Part shown: positions 51,018-60,581 of the stretch, piece by piece
Layout of the letters: every line of letters starts with the position of its first letter
How positions within the stretch are numbered: the first letter of the stretch is position 1
NCBI RefSeq assembly: GCF_014698795.1
Contig: NZ_JACJTR010000002.1
Span: 1-64,000 of the forward strand
From: Nostoc sp. FACHB-892
GTDB taxonomy: Bacteria; Cyanobacteriota; Cyanobacteriia; Cyanobacteriales; Nostocaceae
Length of the DNA stretch: 64,000 nt
Direction of reading: 5' to 3'
Position numbers and translations under genes: made by a program
Notes under the pieces: model-generated
Databases searched by the model: none
What the model was told of the DNA's origin: nothing
Seen by the model: the letters and a program-made list of their open reading frames with translations, nothing else

Positions 51018-51974
51018 ATGAATACGTTAATCAGCCAGGGTGGAAGAGCTATCACTAAATTTCAGATGGTAGACCGGATAAATGATATTGCTTGGCAAGC
51101 TCACCAAGGTAGCGTTGCTGCGATTATTCAGCTATTGAACGAAAAGCTAGCTAAGTCTGGTGTCAGAACTAGAGCCATTTTTTCTGATGGTGTCTTACAA
51201 CTTCTATGCGAGGCGGCTAGGGTAGAGCAACTTGAACAATCTTCCCTCGTAGAACAAATCCAGCAAATTCTTGATTCTATTGCTCCGCGTTACATTCGCC
51301 GAGTCAATATCAACAGTCGAATTGTTCGAGAACAACAATTGCTTTGGTTAAAGGAAATAGATAGCGATCGCGACAACCAAGTGCTTTGGTCACAAGAAAT
51401 TGCATTAGTTCAGCCCAATATTGTCAAGCAACTAATTAAAGATTTCACAGAAGCTCAAGCTGAACTAGGAAAACCAAATTTCCCTAAAACTCCAGTCTCT
51501 CGCCCTTTAGTACTTATTAACAAAGAAAAACACCAGAATCAACCTAAAACAAAAATCTTAGCCGCATCTGGTTTATGCTTACTGTTACTGCTTAGTTGGG
51601 TTGTTTATGCCCAGTTAGGTAATAACCTCAAAAACTTAATACACCTACAAACCTCCAAATCTTTAACTACAGAAAATACTAACGGTAAGCAAACCCAAAC
51701 TCCATCTCCTACTCTTAACAATAACCTTTCTGAGCCGTCTGATGGCCCATTTGCAATCTCTGTGCGAATTGCCAACCAAGCTTCTGCATCTGGGAAAACA
51801 GCCACAACCTCAACTCAGTGGTTAGAGATCGCCGCTAAGTGGCAACGGGCTTCAGATTTAATGGCTACGGTGCCACAAAAACATAGCCGTTATCAGGAAG
51901 CTAAGATTCGTACTCAACTATATAAAAAATACAGTGAGGCGGCACAGAAAGAAGCTGATAAGAGTAAATCTTAG
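51018..51974 (+). CDS. Hypothetical protein with one membrane helix
   Basis: The 318-residue protein has a mainly helical cytoplasmic part of about 175 residues (QLLNEKLAKSGVRTRAIFSDGVLQLLCEA...), one membrane helix (ILAASGLCLLLLLSWVVYAQ, about 180-200) and a Ser/Thr/Asn-rich linker. A C-terminal periplasmic part of about 60 residues follows (WLEIAAKWQRASDLMATVPQKHSRYQEA). The last part resembles regions that assist peptidoglycan- or protein-binding, but I know no family name. Directly after it lies a minus-strand pseudogene. Confidence 0.65.
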   Translation: MNTLISQGGRAITKFQMVDRINDIAWQAHQGSVAAIIQLLNEKLAKSGVRTRAIFSDGVLQLLCEAARVEQLEQSSLVEQIQQILDSIAPRYIRRVNINSRIVREQQLLWLKEIDSDRDNQVLWSQEIALVQPNIVKQLIKDFTEAQAELGKPNFPKTPVSRPLVLINKEKHQNQPKTKILAASGLCLLLLLSWVVYAQLGNNLKNLIHLQTSKSLTTENTNGKQTQTPSPTLNNNLSEPSDGPFAISVRIANQASASGKTATTSTQWLEIAAKWQRASDLMATVPQKHSRYQEAKIRTQLYKKYSEAAQKEADKSKS

Positions 51975-51978
51975 TTTT

Positions 51979-52266
51979 TTACTGATCAGCTTTATTTACA
52001 ATTCCTAGCTCTAATTTATCAAGCTTGTTAATCACTTTTGAAAAACTAGTAGTTTCTTCCTTGAATTGAGGAATAATCTCATCAAGGGGGTTCTAATTAT
52101 TTTGATGTACCTCTAAAACTTGAATTAAAGTTTGATTAGCTTTTTGAATATCTACTGTCAAATTAGTTAATTTTTGACTACAACGCTGAACTTCTATCAC
52201 TGCTATTTCAATCAATTAGGTTGCCTGGGCTAAACTTACAGCAGATCGTGAAAGTTTTCCTTTCAT
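51979..52266 (-). pseudogene. Small coiled-coil protein, two in-frame stops
   Basis: Read from the ATG at 52266 to the TAA at 51979, a single frame of 96 codons encodes a helical protein (KGKLSRSAVSLAQAT, then LTNLTVDIQKANQTLIQVLE, then TTSFSKVINKLDKLELGI). It is interrupted by TAA at 52216-52218 and TAG at 52093-52095. No other damage is seen, so inactivation looks recent. The family is unknown. Confidence 0.6.
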
Positions 52267-52388
52267 AGTAGTCAAAACAGTCTTGTACAAAATACTGTTG
52301 GGTAAAATTAAAAAAATCGACCTTTGTCAATAAGGTCGATTAAATCAAGGGTCAATTTAAAATCCAATATCCAAAATGTGTATGTTCC

Positions 52389-54209
52389 CTAACTCAGGAG
52401 TTCTCCTGTTTCTTGTAGGGAGTGCAAACGGCGGTAAATACCTTCGTGACGCAAGAGTTCATCGTGGCTACCCACTTCTACAATTCTTCCTTGCTCCAGA
52501 ACCACAATTTTATCGGCTTCCCGCACTGTACTTAGACGGTGGGCGATAACAATAGTGGTGCAAGTACCCTGAATAGATCGCATTGCTAGCTGGATTGAAC
52601 GCTCAGACTCATAATCTAAACTAGAGGTGGCTTCGTCAAAAATTAGAACGTCTGGTTCCACTAGCAACGCCCTAGCAATTCCTAACCGTTGTCTTTGTCC
52701 TCCAGATAACCTGACACCTCGTTCCCCCACAACGGTGTAATAACCTTTGGGTAAATGCTGCACTACTTCATCGACTCTGGCAATTCTACAGGCTTTCTGA
52801 ACCTGCTCCAAACTAGCATTCGGTCTACCGTAGGTGAGATTATCCAATATGGTACCGTTGAAAACGTCTACTTCTTGATGAACGATCGCTAGCCTTCGTC
52901 TATACTTACCCACATCCAAAGTCCGAATATCTTGACCATCAATTAGAATTTGACCTTCTTGAGGTTCAAAATATCGCAACAGCAATTTCACTAAAGTAGA
53001 CTTACCAGAACCGGAACGCCCCACTAATGCCACTGTTTGGTATGGCTCAATCAACAAGTTAATATCTTGTAAAACTTGACGCTTGGCATCATATCCAAAA
53101 CTGAGGTGCGATAACTCAACTTTTCCAGTAAATTTATAAGGTGATTCTGTCTGGTTGCTCTCTTCTAAAAGACTAGCTGAATCAGATGCAGTTGGCTCTT
53201 GCAGAAATTCGTGAAAGCGCAGCATGGGAGAATAACGACGGGCAAAAACTTCTGCCAAATTACTAATAGGTTCTAACTCGGCATAAGCCATGCTAGAAAG
53301 AGTTAAGGTCATGACAAAGTGACCGAGAGAAATTCTCCCATCTACTGTTGCTGCTAAAGTCAAACCCAGGATTGTAAACACACAAAACTGAATTACGGTT
53401 CTTTGCCAAGTAGCCAGTATCGTATAACCTTTGTGAATGCGATCCTCAACTACCCTCAGTTCACGATCCAAACGTTGCTTTTGCCGTTTCAGTTCCCTAG
53501 CTTCTCTAGCAAATGCTTTCACCGTTTTGATATTAGTGATTAATTCAGAAGTACGGCTTTCAGTGTCCTCTCCGTATTTATCCAGAATAGTTTCGTGCCC
53601 AATCAACCGTTGTAAATCCTTCAAAGTTAAGCTAAGGATAACTACAAAGGAAATTAGATATAGAACTGCAATTCGCCATTCAATCACCAAAATAAACAAG
53701 AAAATTCCTAGTACACGAGCTAGTTTAGGAATCAACTGTCCGGCAACTTCAGGGTAACTAAAAGTATGGTTAGAAATACCTCTTGCTATTCTTCCAGCAA
53801 TGCGCCCGGGGTTATTTTCATCATAAAATTCCAGTGGTAGAGTCAGAATTTTTTCTATAGCTGTTTGAGCTTTCTCCCGACGCACCCTTAAAGGTATATC
53901 CCAATGAAACCAAGTGCTTAACCACGGTTGTGTTGGCGCTTTCACTACGGTGACAACGAAAATTAAACCCAGTAAGACACCCAAAGATAGAGTTTTATTG
54001 ACTGGGTAATTGGTGATGTTTGAAAAAGTTGCGATCGCATTTTGAAGTGGTCTATCCAAAGGTTGATTAGACAAAACGTTTAAAATCTGCCCGATCGCGT
54101 AAGGTACAGCTAAATCAATAACTTCGTAAATGCTAGATGCTGTAATACTGAAAACACTCAGCTTCCAGTAAGAGCGAAAGTAATTGACAATATCTTGAAA
54201 TTTGGCCAT
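52389..54209 (-). CDS. ABC exporter, fused permease-ATPase
   Basis: The roughly 606-residue half-transporter has six transmembrane helices (about 15-330) followed by an ATPase with Walker A GRSGSGKST (about 400), signature LSGGQRQRLGIARALL, Walker B VLIFDEATSSLD and the H-loop TTIVIAHRLSTV. Such proteins dimerise and export lipids, peptides or drugs. ATG 54209 (MAKFQDIV) is preferred over the GTG at 54218. No neighbour points to a substrate. Confidence 0.9.
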   Translation of the reverse strand: MAKFQDIVNYFRSYWKLSVFSITASSIYEVIDLAVPYAIGQILNVLSNQPLDRPLQNAIATFSNITNYPVNKTLSLGVLLGLIFVVTVVKAPTQPWLSTWFHWDIPLRVRREKAQTAIEKILTLPLEFYDENNPGRIAGRIARGISNHTFSYPEVAGQLIPKLARVLGIFLFILVIEWRIAVLYLISFVVILSLTLKDLQRLIGHETILDKYGEDTESRTSELITNIKTVKAFAREARELKRQKQRLDRELRVVEDRIHKGYTILATWQRTVIQFCVFTILGLTLAATVDGRISLGHFVMTLTLSSMAYAELEPISNLAEVFARRYSPMLRFHEFLQEPTASDSASLLEESNQTESPYKFTGKVELSHLSFGYDAKRQVLQDINLLIEPYQTVALVGRSGSGKSTLVKLLLRYFEPQEGQILIDGQDIRTLDVGKYRRRLAIVHQEVDVFNGTILDNLTYGRPNASLEQVQKACRIARVDEVVQHLPKGYYTVVGERGVRLSGGQRQRLGIARALLVEPDVLIFDEATSSLDYESERSIQLAMRSIQGTCTTIVIAHRLSTVREADKIVVLEQGRIVEVGSHDELLRHEGIYRRLHSLQETGELLS

Positions 54210-54298
54210 GATGCACACCGTCCAAGAGCGCGATCTTGAGCTTGAAATTTATATATTACAGATATACTACAAAATAATCAAGGGTTAATCAGTCTAAA

Positions 54299-55099
54299 TC
54301 ACTCCTTTGGAGTAGTGGGCATTTGTGCGGGGATAAATTCTAGGCGATAGCGATAGAGAGCAACTGGTTGAGAACCAGCTTTAAAGTAATCAGGATCTTG
54401 GGGTGAAAGATAGACAGCAGTAACTTGATCAGCCTCAATTGCCGGATTAGCTGTTGGAAGTTTATGATAAGCGGTGGTAGATTCTACAGAGTTTAAATAA
54501 GGGCGTGAACCGCCTTTAAATAGTTGTTGAAACACTTCTGTAGTGATGAACTTGCCATCAAGGGTAGTTTCTGTAGCTCGTGCAGTTACAATGGAAACTA
54601 ATTGGCGACTGCTACGCAAAAAGGTAATCTGACGATTAGGTGAATCTGGATCTACTTTGACTAATAAAACTGCTTCATCTCCTAAATAAGCTCTTGCCAA
54701 ATTCAAGCTATTAAATGCTCTATCAGCTACTAAAATTGGGGATCTATTATCTATATGAGGTAATATTTTCAACCCGGTAATTGATGGCTGTTCTTTGACA
54801 AATCTTACTACAAAACTCACAGGCTGATTTAATTGTCGGCGATTACCTTCAAATCCTGGAGTTACGATTTCTGGTGCTAAAGGTGCAGCTAAATCTACCA
54901 AAGTACTTCTAACTTGCCAAGAACCAGCCATCCATTCAGGGTAAACCAAATCACCCGAAGCAGGTTGTACTGAAGTTAATTTTTCCCATTGAGGAAAATT
55001 TGCTAACCGTTCAGATAACTCTCCTGCAAAAGCATCGCCACCCCAAAAAAGGAATAAAAGCAGCAAGCAAAAACCCCAAATCGCCTTTATTGTAAGCAT
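54299..55099 (-). CDS. Secreted/lumenal protein of the DUF6816 type
   Basis: The 266-residue protein has a signal peptide (IWGFCLLLLFLFWGGDAFAG) and a beta-rich mature domain starting with WEKLTSVQPASGDLVYPEWMAGSWQV, a pattern of lipocalin-like or lumenal proteins shared by cyanobacteria and plant chloroplasts. The ligand and role are unknown. It is probably periplasmic or in the thylakoid lumen. Confidence 0.6.
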   Translation of the reverse strand: MLTIKAIWGFCLLLLFLFWGGDAFAGELSERLANFPQWEKLTSVQPASGDLVYPEWMAGSWQVRSTLVDLAAPLAPEIVTPGFEGNRRQLNQPVSFVVRFVKEQPSITGLKILPHIDNRSPILVADRAFNSLNLARAYLGDEAVLLVKVDPDSPNRQITFLRSSRQLVSIVTARATETTLDGKFITTEVFQQLFKGGSRPYLNSVESTTAYHKLPTANPAIEADQVTAVYLSPQDPDYFKAGSQPVALYRYRLEFIPAQMPTTPKE

Positions 55100-55216
55100 T
55101 AGCAGTTTTGTATTTAACGTTTATTATTTATCGATTAAAACTTAAGTAAGTTTGTGTAAAAATTAAAACTTTGTAGTAAAATATTTGACTTTACAATCCC
55201 AAACTATGGTTATAGC

Positions 55217-55555
55217 ATGACATTGGCACTAGGCATGATTGAAGTTTATGGCGTTCCCACAGCAGTGGAAGTGGGAGATGCTGTGTGTAAAGCTGCCCGT
55301 GTAACCCTTGTTGGTTATGAAAATACAGATTTGGGACGAATTACCGTGTTAATTCGAGGGGTTGTAGGCGAGGTAAATGTGGCGGTGACAGCAGGACTAA
55401 AGGCGGTGCTGCGAGTTAACGGCGGCGAGGTGATTTCTTATCATATTATTCCCCGCCCTCACGAAAATTTAGAATATGTTTTACCGATTCATCGCAGCGT
55501 TAATGTGGAGCAATTCAGTGCAGATATCCGATTTCCTGCACCCCTATCAGGTTAG
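55217..55555 (+). CDS. Carboxysome shell protein, CcmK type (BMC domain)
   Basis: The 112-residue BMC protein forms hexamers of the carboxysome shell. Conserved blocks include LGMIEVYGVPTAVEVGDAVCKAARVTLVGYE and IIPRPHENLEYVLP. The pore loop reads ENTDLGRI instead of the usual EKIGSGRV, so pore charge differs from CcmK1/K2. The C-terminal tail (FSADIRFPAPLSG) is longer than in K1/K2. It is a stand-alone gene, away from the ccmKLMN operon, so it may be a minor paralogue such as CcmK6 or a K3/K4 relative. The gene ends 2 bp from a convergent gene. Confidence 0.85.
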   Translation: MTLALGMIEVYGVPTAVEVGDAVCKAARVTLVGYENTDLGRITVLIRGVVGEVNVAVTAGLKAVLRVNGGEVISYHIIPRPHENLEYVLPIHRSVNVEQFSADIRFPAPLSG

Positions 55556-55557
55556 CT

Positions 55558-55962
55558 TTAAATTTCTGCTGGTAAAGGCTGCCAAATATCCCCATACTTC
55601 TCTTTTAGAGTCTGCCAAGCTTCCACCTGCCCGGGTTCATATTCGCCAGGTTTACCCCATTGTAAAAACAGGCTTAAAGCAGGCTCTTGTTTATCATCTA
55701 AAAACCGGATAGCATAGGTTGTAAAATTACCCCTTTTCGCTTCACCTGTTTCAAATTTCACTTGAGTGATTTTGTCCATATTCAAGTGAAACTCAAAGCC
55801 TTCGGTATGCATATTCGCGTACTTACCTTTAGGCAATTCTGCATAAAATAGCTTTTCAATTTTTCCCCGTGCTTCTAATACAGCAGCGCTGCTAGTAACA
55901 ATTAGACGCAAAGTACCAAGAGTTTCACAAGCGGCTAAAAATTCTTTCAAAGTAGTACTCAT
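55558..55962 (-). CDS. ChuX/HutX-like heme-associated protein
   Basis: The 134-residue soluble protein (MSTTLKEFLAACETLGTLRLIV...) has the half-domain layout of ChuX/HutX proteins that bind or traffic heme: GTLRLIVTSSAAVLEARGKIEKL, NMHTEGFEFHLNMDKI and the ending LSLFLQWGKPGEYEPGQ. The heme-ligand histidine candidate is in MHTEGFEFHLN. In cyanobacteria this family is common but its role is not settled. The gene converges with ccmK with a 2-bp gap. Confidence 0.65.
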   Translation of the reverse strand: MSTTLKEFLAACETLGTLRLIVTSSAAVLEARGKIEKLFYAELPKGKYANMHTEGFEFHLNMDKITQVKFETGEAKRGNFTTYAIRFLDDKQEPALSLFLQWGKPGEYEPGQVEAWQTLKEKYGDIWQPLPAEI

Positions 55963-55999
55963 AAATTGTTATCCTTTGTTATTTGTTGATTCCCAATCC

Positions 56000-56989
56000 C
56001 TATTTTTCGTATTGTTCATAAGCAGCAACAATACGCTGAACTAAAGGATGGCGCACAACATCTTTTTGGGAAAATTCGCAAAAGGCAATGCCTTCAACGT
56101 GTTTTAAAATTTGTAAAGCTACTCCTAAACCCGATTGTTGGTGAAGTGGCAAATCAGTTTGTGTCATGTCGCCTGTAATCACCATCCGCGAACGGAAGCC
56201 CAAACGAGTCAAAACCATTTTCATCTGGGCGGGTGTAGTATTTTGAGCTTCATCCACAATTACAAAGGCGTTGTTGAGGGTGCGTCCTCGCATATAGGCT
56301 AATGGTGCCACTTCAATCACACCGCGTTCCATTAAGCTAGGTATTTTTTCGGGATCAATGAATTCATAAATAGCATCGTAAAGTGGGCGAAGATAAGGGT
56401 TAACTTTTTGCTGTAAGTCTCCAGGTAAAAAACCAAGCTTTTCACCGGCTTCGACGGCAGGGCGAGTTAAAATTAACTTTTCCACTTGGTTGGCAAGGAG
56501 TGCTTGTACAGCAACAACAACGGCGAGATAAGTCTTACCAGTACCAGCAGGTCCAATCCCAAAGGTGAGGTCACGTCTACGCAGTGCCTCGATATATTGA
56601 CGCTGACGGAAGGTTTTGGCACGGACTTCTTCACCTCGGCGACTTTTGGCAAGGACATCTCGCTGTAAATTTTGCAGTTCCCCTTGCCGATCGCTATCTA
56701 TAGCTTGACGAGCTGTTAAAATATCGGCACTGGTGATGGTATTGCCTTTAATCCAGAGGTCTTCAAGCGATCGCACTAATCGAGAAGCCAGATCAATTTG
56801 TCCTTCAGTACCAGAAATCAGTAATTCCTGTCCGCGTAGCACTAAAGTGGCTCCTGTTTGCCGAGATAGGATTTTGAGATTTTCTTCTCCATCTCCCGCA
56901 AGAGCGATCGCACTGGGAATATTGGGCAGCTGAATTGTTAAGGCACCTGCCATAGTATTTTTTAATTGGTGAGGATCTGTTTTAGACAA
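56000..56989 (-). CDS. phoH: PhoH-family ATPase
   Basis: The 329-residue protein has an N-terminal KH-like stretch and the PhoH ATPase domain: Walker A GPAGTGKTYLA (about 142-152), the segment LILTRPAVEAGEKLGFLPGDL, Walker B FVIVDEAQNTTP and the arginine-finger-like SRMVITGDMTQTDLP. PhoH proteins are linked to RNA metabolism. Its relation to the ffh-rpsP-KH cluster upstream (distance about 430 bp) follows the order common in cyanobacteria. Confidence 0.93.
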   Translation of the reverse strand: MSKTDPHQLKNTMAGALTIQLPNIPSAIALAGDGEENLKILSRQTGATLVLRGQELLISGTEGQIDLASRLVRSLEDLWIKGNTITSADILTARQAIDSDRQGELQNLQRDVLAKSRRGEEVRAKTFRQRQYIEALRRRDLTFGIGPAGTGKTYLAVVVAVQALLANQVEKLILTRPAVEAGEKLGFLPGDLQQKVNPYLRPLYDAIYEFIDPEKIPSLMERGVIEVAPLAYMRGRTLNNAFVIVDEAQNTTPAQMKMVLTRLGFRSRMVITGDMTQTDLPLHQQSGLGVALQILKHVEGIAFCEFSQKDVVRHPLVQRIVAAYEQYEK

Positions 56990-57425
56990 AGGTTAATGTT
57001 TTGTCGCTAAAGGCGAAATTAGGCTTTTTTACTTAACATTACATTTTGGAAAAATCTTTGCAACAAATTAATCGGTTGTAGGGGCATACAGATGCGCCGC
57101 TAATGGTCAAAAAGAGGAAAAGGGGCAGGGGCGGGGAGCAGGGGAGAATCCCCATATATGAATATATTGGGTCTGAAGTAAGGACGTATTATTTCTCGTG
57201 TTACACATCTTGAAATAAATACTTTATACTTTTAGGCATAAATTTAGTTGCTCTCTAACCTTTGTGGCAGGGTAATTCCAGTATCTTTCTCCCTGCCCCC
57301 TGCCCCCTGCCTCTTAGGTGAAGAGTTCAAAAAAAGATCCAAAAATCTTTTTGCTACTTTCCATCTCTACAAAAATTCTGAGCGGAGGTAACCACAACCG
57401 CTCAGACTTGCTCTCTAGTTTTGAC
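56990..57425. other. Intergenic region before the KH gene end
   Basis: The region contains Nostoc-style G-rich repeats (gggcagggg, ggggagcaggggag near 57120-57145) and the C-rich counterpart (ccctgccccctgcc, 57291-57310). These could fold into a long hairpin between phoH and the KH gene. No coding frame or RNA gene. Confidence 0.4.
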
Positions 57426-57866
57426 CTAGCGGAGGCGGGGTTTAACAATGGGTCTAGGCCCATCATTTCCACGCGGTTCTCTCCTAGTCGGCGGTGGCGA
57501 TCGCTCTTCTGTGTCTTCATCAAAAGACATACCTTCGCGGCCCGGCGTAGTGCTGCCGTAGATATCCAGATATACTGATTGCCCAGCAGCAGCTGCTGCT
57601 GCGGCAATTACTGTACGAATCGCCTGAATATTGCGTCCCCCTCGACCAAACACTTTTCCTTTATCTGTGCTTTCAAAGGCGATGCGAATCCAAGCCCGGT
57701 TGAGGGCCTGAGAAATTTCACAATCGACGCTTAAAGTTTCTGGAGATTCCAAAAACGGCTGCACTAAAAACTGAACCAGCCCAACATAGTTGGGGCTAGC
57801 TGTTGGGGATATTGTTCCGGAATTATGATGCGGCTGTAGCTGTGGCACTGACCTGTTCAAAAACAT
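57426..57866 (-). CDS. KH-domain RNA-binding protein (KhpA-like)
   Basis: The protein has a single type II KH domain with the GxxG loop GRGGRNIQA. In cyanobacteria and other bacteria it follows rpsP in the operon. An acidic/basic tail ([17 protein letters not shown]) ends the protein. The frame begins inside rpsP (44-bp overlap); a GTG at 57848 is another possible start. RNA binding is supported by the domain. A link to ribosome function or cell shape is known for KhpA in other bacteria. Confidence 0.85.
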   Translation of the reverse strand: MFLNRSVPQLQPHHNSGTISPTASPNYVGLVQFLVQPFLESPETLSVDCEISQALNRAWIRIAFESTDKGKVFGRGGRNIQAIRTVIAAAAAAAGQSVYLDIYGSTTPGREGMSFDEDTEERSPPPTRREPRGNDGPRPIVKPRLR

Positions 57867-58089
57867 TGGCTTTTACTAAAATGCGACGTACCGTGTCAGT
57901 GGGTTGAGCGCCTTGTTGTAGTCGCTTGACGATGGCGGGAACGTCTAATCGCACTTCATCGGTTCTGGGGTTATAGAATCCCAATTCTTCTAGGGGACGG
58001 CCATCACGGCGAGCGAGGTTGTTAATGGCGATAATACGGTAACTTGCTTCCCGCTTTTTACCGAATCGCTTTAAGCGCAGTTTGATCAT
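57823..58089 (-). CDS. rpsP: 30S ribosomal protein S16
   Basis: The 88-residue protein has the S16 signature [23 protein letters not shown] and [17 protein letters not shown]. It joins the 5' domain of 16S rRNA during early 30S assembly. It lies between ffh and the KH gene on the same strand and overlaps the latter. Confidence 0.97.
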   Translation of the reverse strand: MIKLRLKRFGKKREASYRIIAINNLARRDGRPLEELGFYNPRTDEVRLDVPAIVKRLQQGAQPTDTVRRILVKANVFEQVSATATAAS

Positions 58090-58217
58090 GGTTGAAGAAT
58101 CATTCTCCTAATTGGTAAGTATGCCGAAATGCTAATTTTAGCACTCGTCTAGCATTTGGTGCTATTAGTTATTAGTCATTAGTCATTAGCAAATTACCAA
58201 TGCCCCGTGCCCAATAA

Positions 58218-59684
58218 CTAAAGATTGCCGAAGCCTTTTTTCTTTTTATCTTTGGGTTTTTTCTTTTTCGTGCCTGCATCGCCACCATAGCCACGCCATC
58301 CGGGGGCTGCGGGACGATTGCCTGCACCTGCGAAGGCGTTGCCCATACCGCCGCCACCACCGAACATTCCCGGCATTCCGGGGAAGCCACCTTGACCCAT
58401 TTGCTGCATGAGCGATCGCATTTTTTGGAAATCACCCACCAATTTAGTTACATCTGACTCTCTATAACCGGAACCAGCAGCAATCCGCCGCCGCCGACTG
58501 GGAGAACTGGCTAATAAATCGGGGTCGTGGCGTTCTTGGCGAGTCATGGAGTTAATCATGGCTTCACAGCGCTTAAGCTGGGTTTCTCCCTGCTTTAACT
58601 GATCATCTGAGAGCTTGTTCATTCCTGGGATCATCTTAATGAAACCTCCCAGAGAACCCATGTTCTTCAGCATCCGCAACTGCTTGAGAAAGTCAGTGAA
58701 GTCAAACTTCGCTGACAAAATTTTCTCCTGCATTTTCTCGGCATCTGCTAAGTCAAACTCTTCCTGGGCTTTTTCTACCAGGGTTAGCACATCGCCCATT
58801 CCCAAAATCCGGGATGCCATGCGATCGGGATAAAAGGGTTGCAGTGCCTCGACTTTCTCACCCACGCCCACAAACTTAATTGGCGCTCCCGAAATCTTTC
58901 GCACTGAAAGCGCTGCACCACCACGGCTATCACCATCTAACTTGGTGAGAATCGCCCCAGTAATTCCGATCTGCTCGTGGAAGGTGCGGGTAAGATTAGC
59001 TGCCTCTTGACCAGTCATCGCGTCCACCACCAACAGAGTTTCATGGGGTTGGACAGTTGCTTTGATGCGGGCTAATTCCGCCATCATATCTTCGTCAATT
59101 TGCAGGCGACCAGCAGTATCAATAATTACTGTGTTTACACCTTCAGCTCTAGCGCGTTCTACACCTTGTCGAGCAATTTCTACGGGATCTGCGTCGCTTC
59201 CTAGTTCAAATACTGGTACGTCAATTTGCTTACCCAACGTCAGCAACTGGTCGATCGCTGCTGGGCGATATACGTCTGTTGCCACCAACAAACAGCTACG
59301 CTCTAATTTTCTCAAATGTAAGGCTAATTTAGCGGTAGCTGTGGTTTTACCAGTACCTTGCAACCCAGCCATCAACACAATAGTAGGCTGTTCCTTGGCT
59401 TCTGCGATGGGAACATTTTCTTCTCCCATCACCTCGACTAGTTCATCGTGAACAATTTTGATGAACTGTTGGTCAGGTCGCACGCCGGTAACCACCTCGG
59501 CTCCCTGGGCTTTGGCTTCGACTTCGCTAATAAAATCTTTGACTACCTGGAGATTGACATCTGCCTCCAACAAGGCGCGGCGCACTTCGCGCAATGCATC
59601 TTGAATGTTGGATTGAGAAATTTTGTCCTGTCCCCGCAGTTTTTTCCAGGCGGCTTCTAAACGGTCAGATAGAGCATCAAACAT
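58218..59684 (-). CDS. ffh: Signal recognition particle protein Ffh
   Basis: Ffh binds 4.5S RNA and signal peptides and targets nascent membrane proteins to the membrane. The 488-residue protein has the N-domain (1-95), the G-domain with GLQGTGKT (107-114), DTAGRLQ and TKLDGD, and the Met-rich M-domain with GSGYRESDV and MRSLMQQMGQ. A Gly/Met-rich tail ends with KKKKPKDKKKK. It starts the ffh-rpsP-KH series, and the stop is 129 bp before rpsP. Confidence 0.97.
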   Translation of the reverse strand: MFDALSDRLEAAWKKLRGQDKISQSNIQDALREVRRALLEADVNLQVVKDFISEVEAKAQGAEVVTGVRPDQQFIKIVHDELVEVMGEENVPIAEAKEQPTIVLMAGLQGTGKTTATAKLALHLRKLERSCLLVATDVYRPAAIDQLLTLGKQIDVPVFELGSDADPVEIARQGVERARAEGVNTVIIDTAGRLQIDEDMMAELARIKATVQPHETLLVVDAMTGQEAANLTRTFHEQIGITGAILTKLDGDSRGGAALSVRKISGAPIKFVGVGEKVEALQPFYPDRMASRILGMGDVLTLVEKAQEEFDLADAEKMQEKILSAKFDFTDFLKQLRMLKNMGSLGGFIKMIPGMNKLSDDQLKQGETQLKRCEAMINSMTRQERHDPDLLASSPSRRRRIAAGSGYRESDVTKLVGDFQKMRSLMQQMGQGGFPGMPGMFGGGGGMGNAFAGAGNRPAAPGWRGYGGDAGTKKKKPKDKKKKGFGNL

Positions 59685-60581
59685 AATGTAATTACAGGTA
59701 GTTCGCCAATGGGGAATCTTGAACCGCCGATGAATGCGATTCCGAATTTCCGCTAAATTTTAAACGTGCTATTTACCAGCTTAGTAGTTTTCACGGCGAC
59801 TGTAGCAACCAGATACCTACCTTTATTGAATATGAAAAAAGATTGACTTGCCGAGAACTAGCGGACTTCTTAGTAGTATTAGAGTGTTACTAACTTGATT
59901 AATCAAGTTAAATGTTCTTAGTCTTACTACCATAGTGTAGATAAATTAAAGATTTTCTCTTTTACTTGGTATCTTTTGTTGTAAGTAATGAAATGATTAA
60001 TGCCTTACACGCTTGTTAGATAATTAGCAAGAAATTGATTTGGCAACGTCGGTAATATTACTTGATGGATATAGGTTGTAACCTATGTATTGCGTTCGCC
60101 TCAATTTAGCCCAACGTAAAATCAATATATAGTTGGTAGTTACACGTAAGGGTTATTACCTGTAATTCATGCCTCAAATTCTTCTATATTTATACAATGG
60201 CTCACTGTATGGCAACGGGAAAATTGTAGGTATTGAGCCGAGATACGTATCTTGGCTCAATCTCGCGATCGCTTACTGCGATTTTGTGTCCAAGGCAGCA
60301 CAACAGTATTTAATACTACTAGCGCTCTAAATGCGTAATTCTAACAATATTAAGAGTTGAGGTATTGACGTAAAGGAACTCCTCAGACTTTATCAAGAGA
60401 TTAAATAAACGGCAATTGTTTAAATCTACGATAAAAATAATACCAAAACTTAGACAAATAAAAAGAGATACGCATAAGATTCAAAGTATGAAAGTAGTAA
60501 CTATTATTCAAAAGTAAATACTCAGTAACTACTTACATCAATAGCAATTTATCTGAATCAAAGTTTCAAGCAAAGTCAAAA
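59685..60581. other. Intergenic region with palindromes
   Basis: About 900 bp of AT-rich DNA between ffh and the divergent PEP-CTERM gene. ATAGGTT-gt-AACCTAT (60071-60086) and the 28-bp near-perfect palindrome TTGAGCCGAGATACGTATCT (60233-60260 in full) stand out. No gene or RNA was recognised. Confidence 0.45.
60233..60260. repeat. 28-bp palindrome
   Basis: TTGAGCC (60233-60239) and GGCTCAA (60254-60260) flank AGATAC-GTATCT, with one G-T mismatch pair at 60240/60253. It has no loop, so as DNA it is a candidate binding site for a dimeric protein. As RNA it would fold with a very tight turn. Confidence 0.55.
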
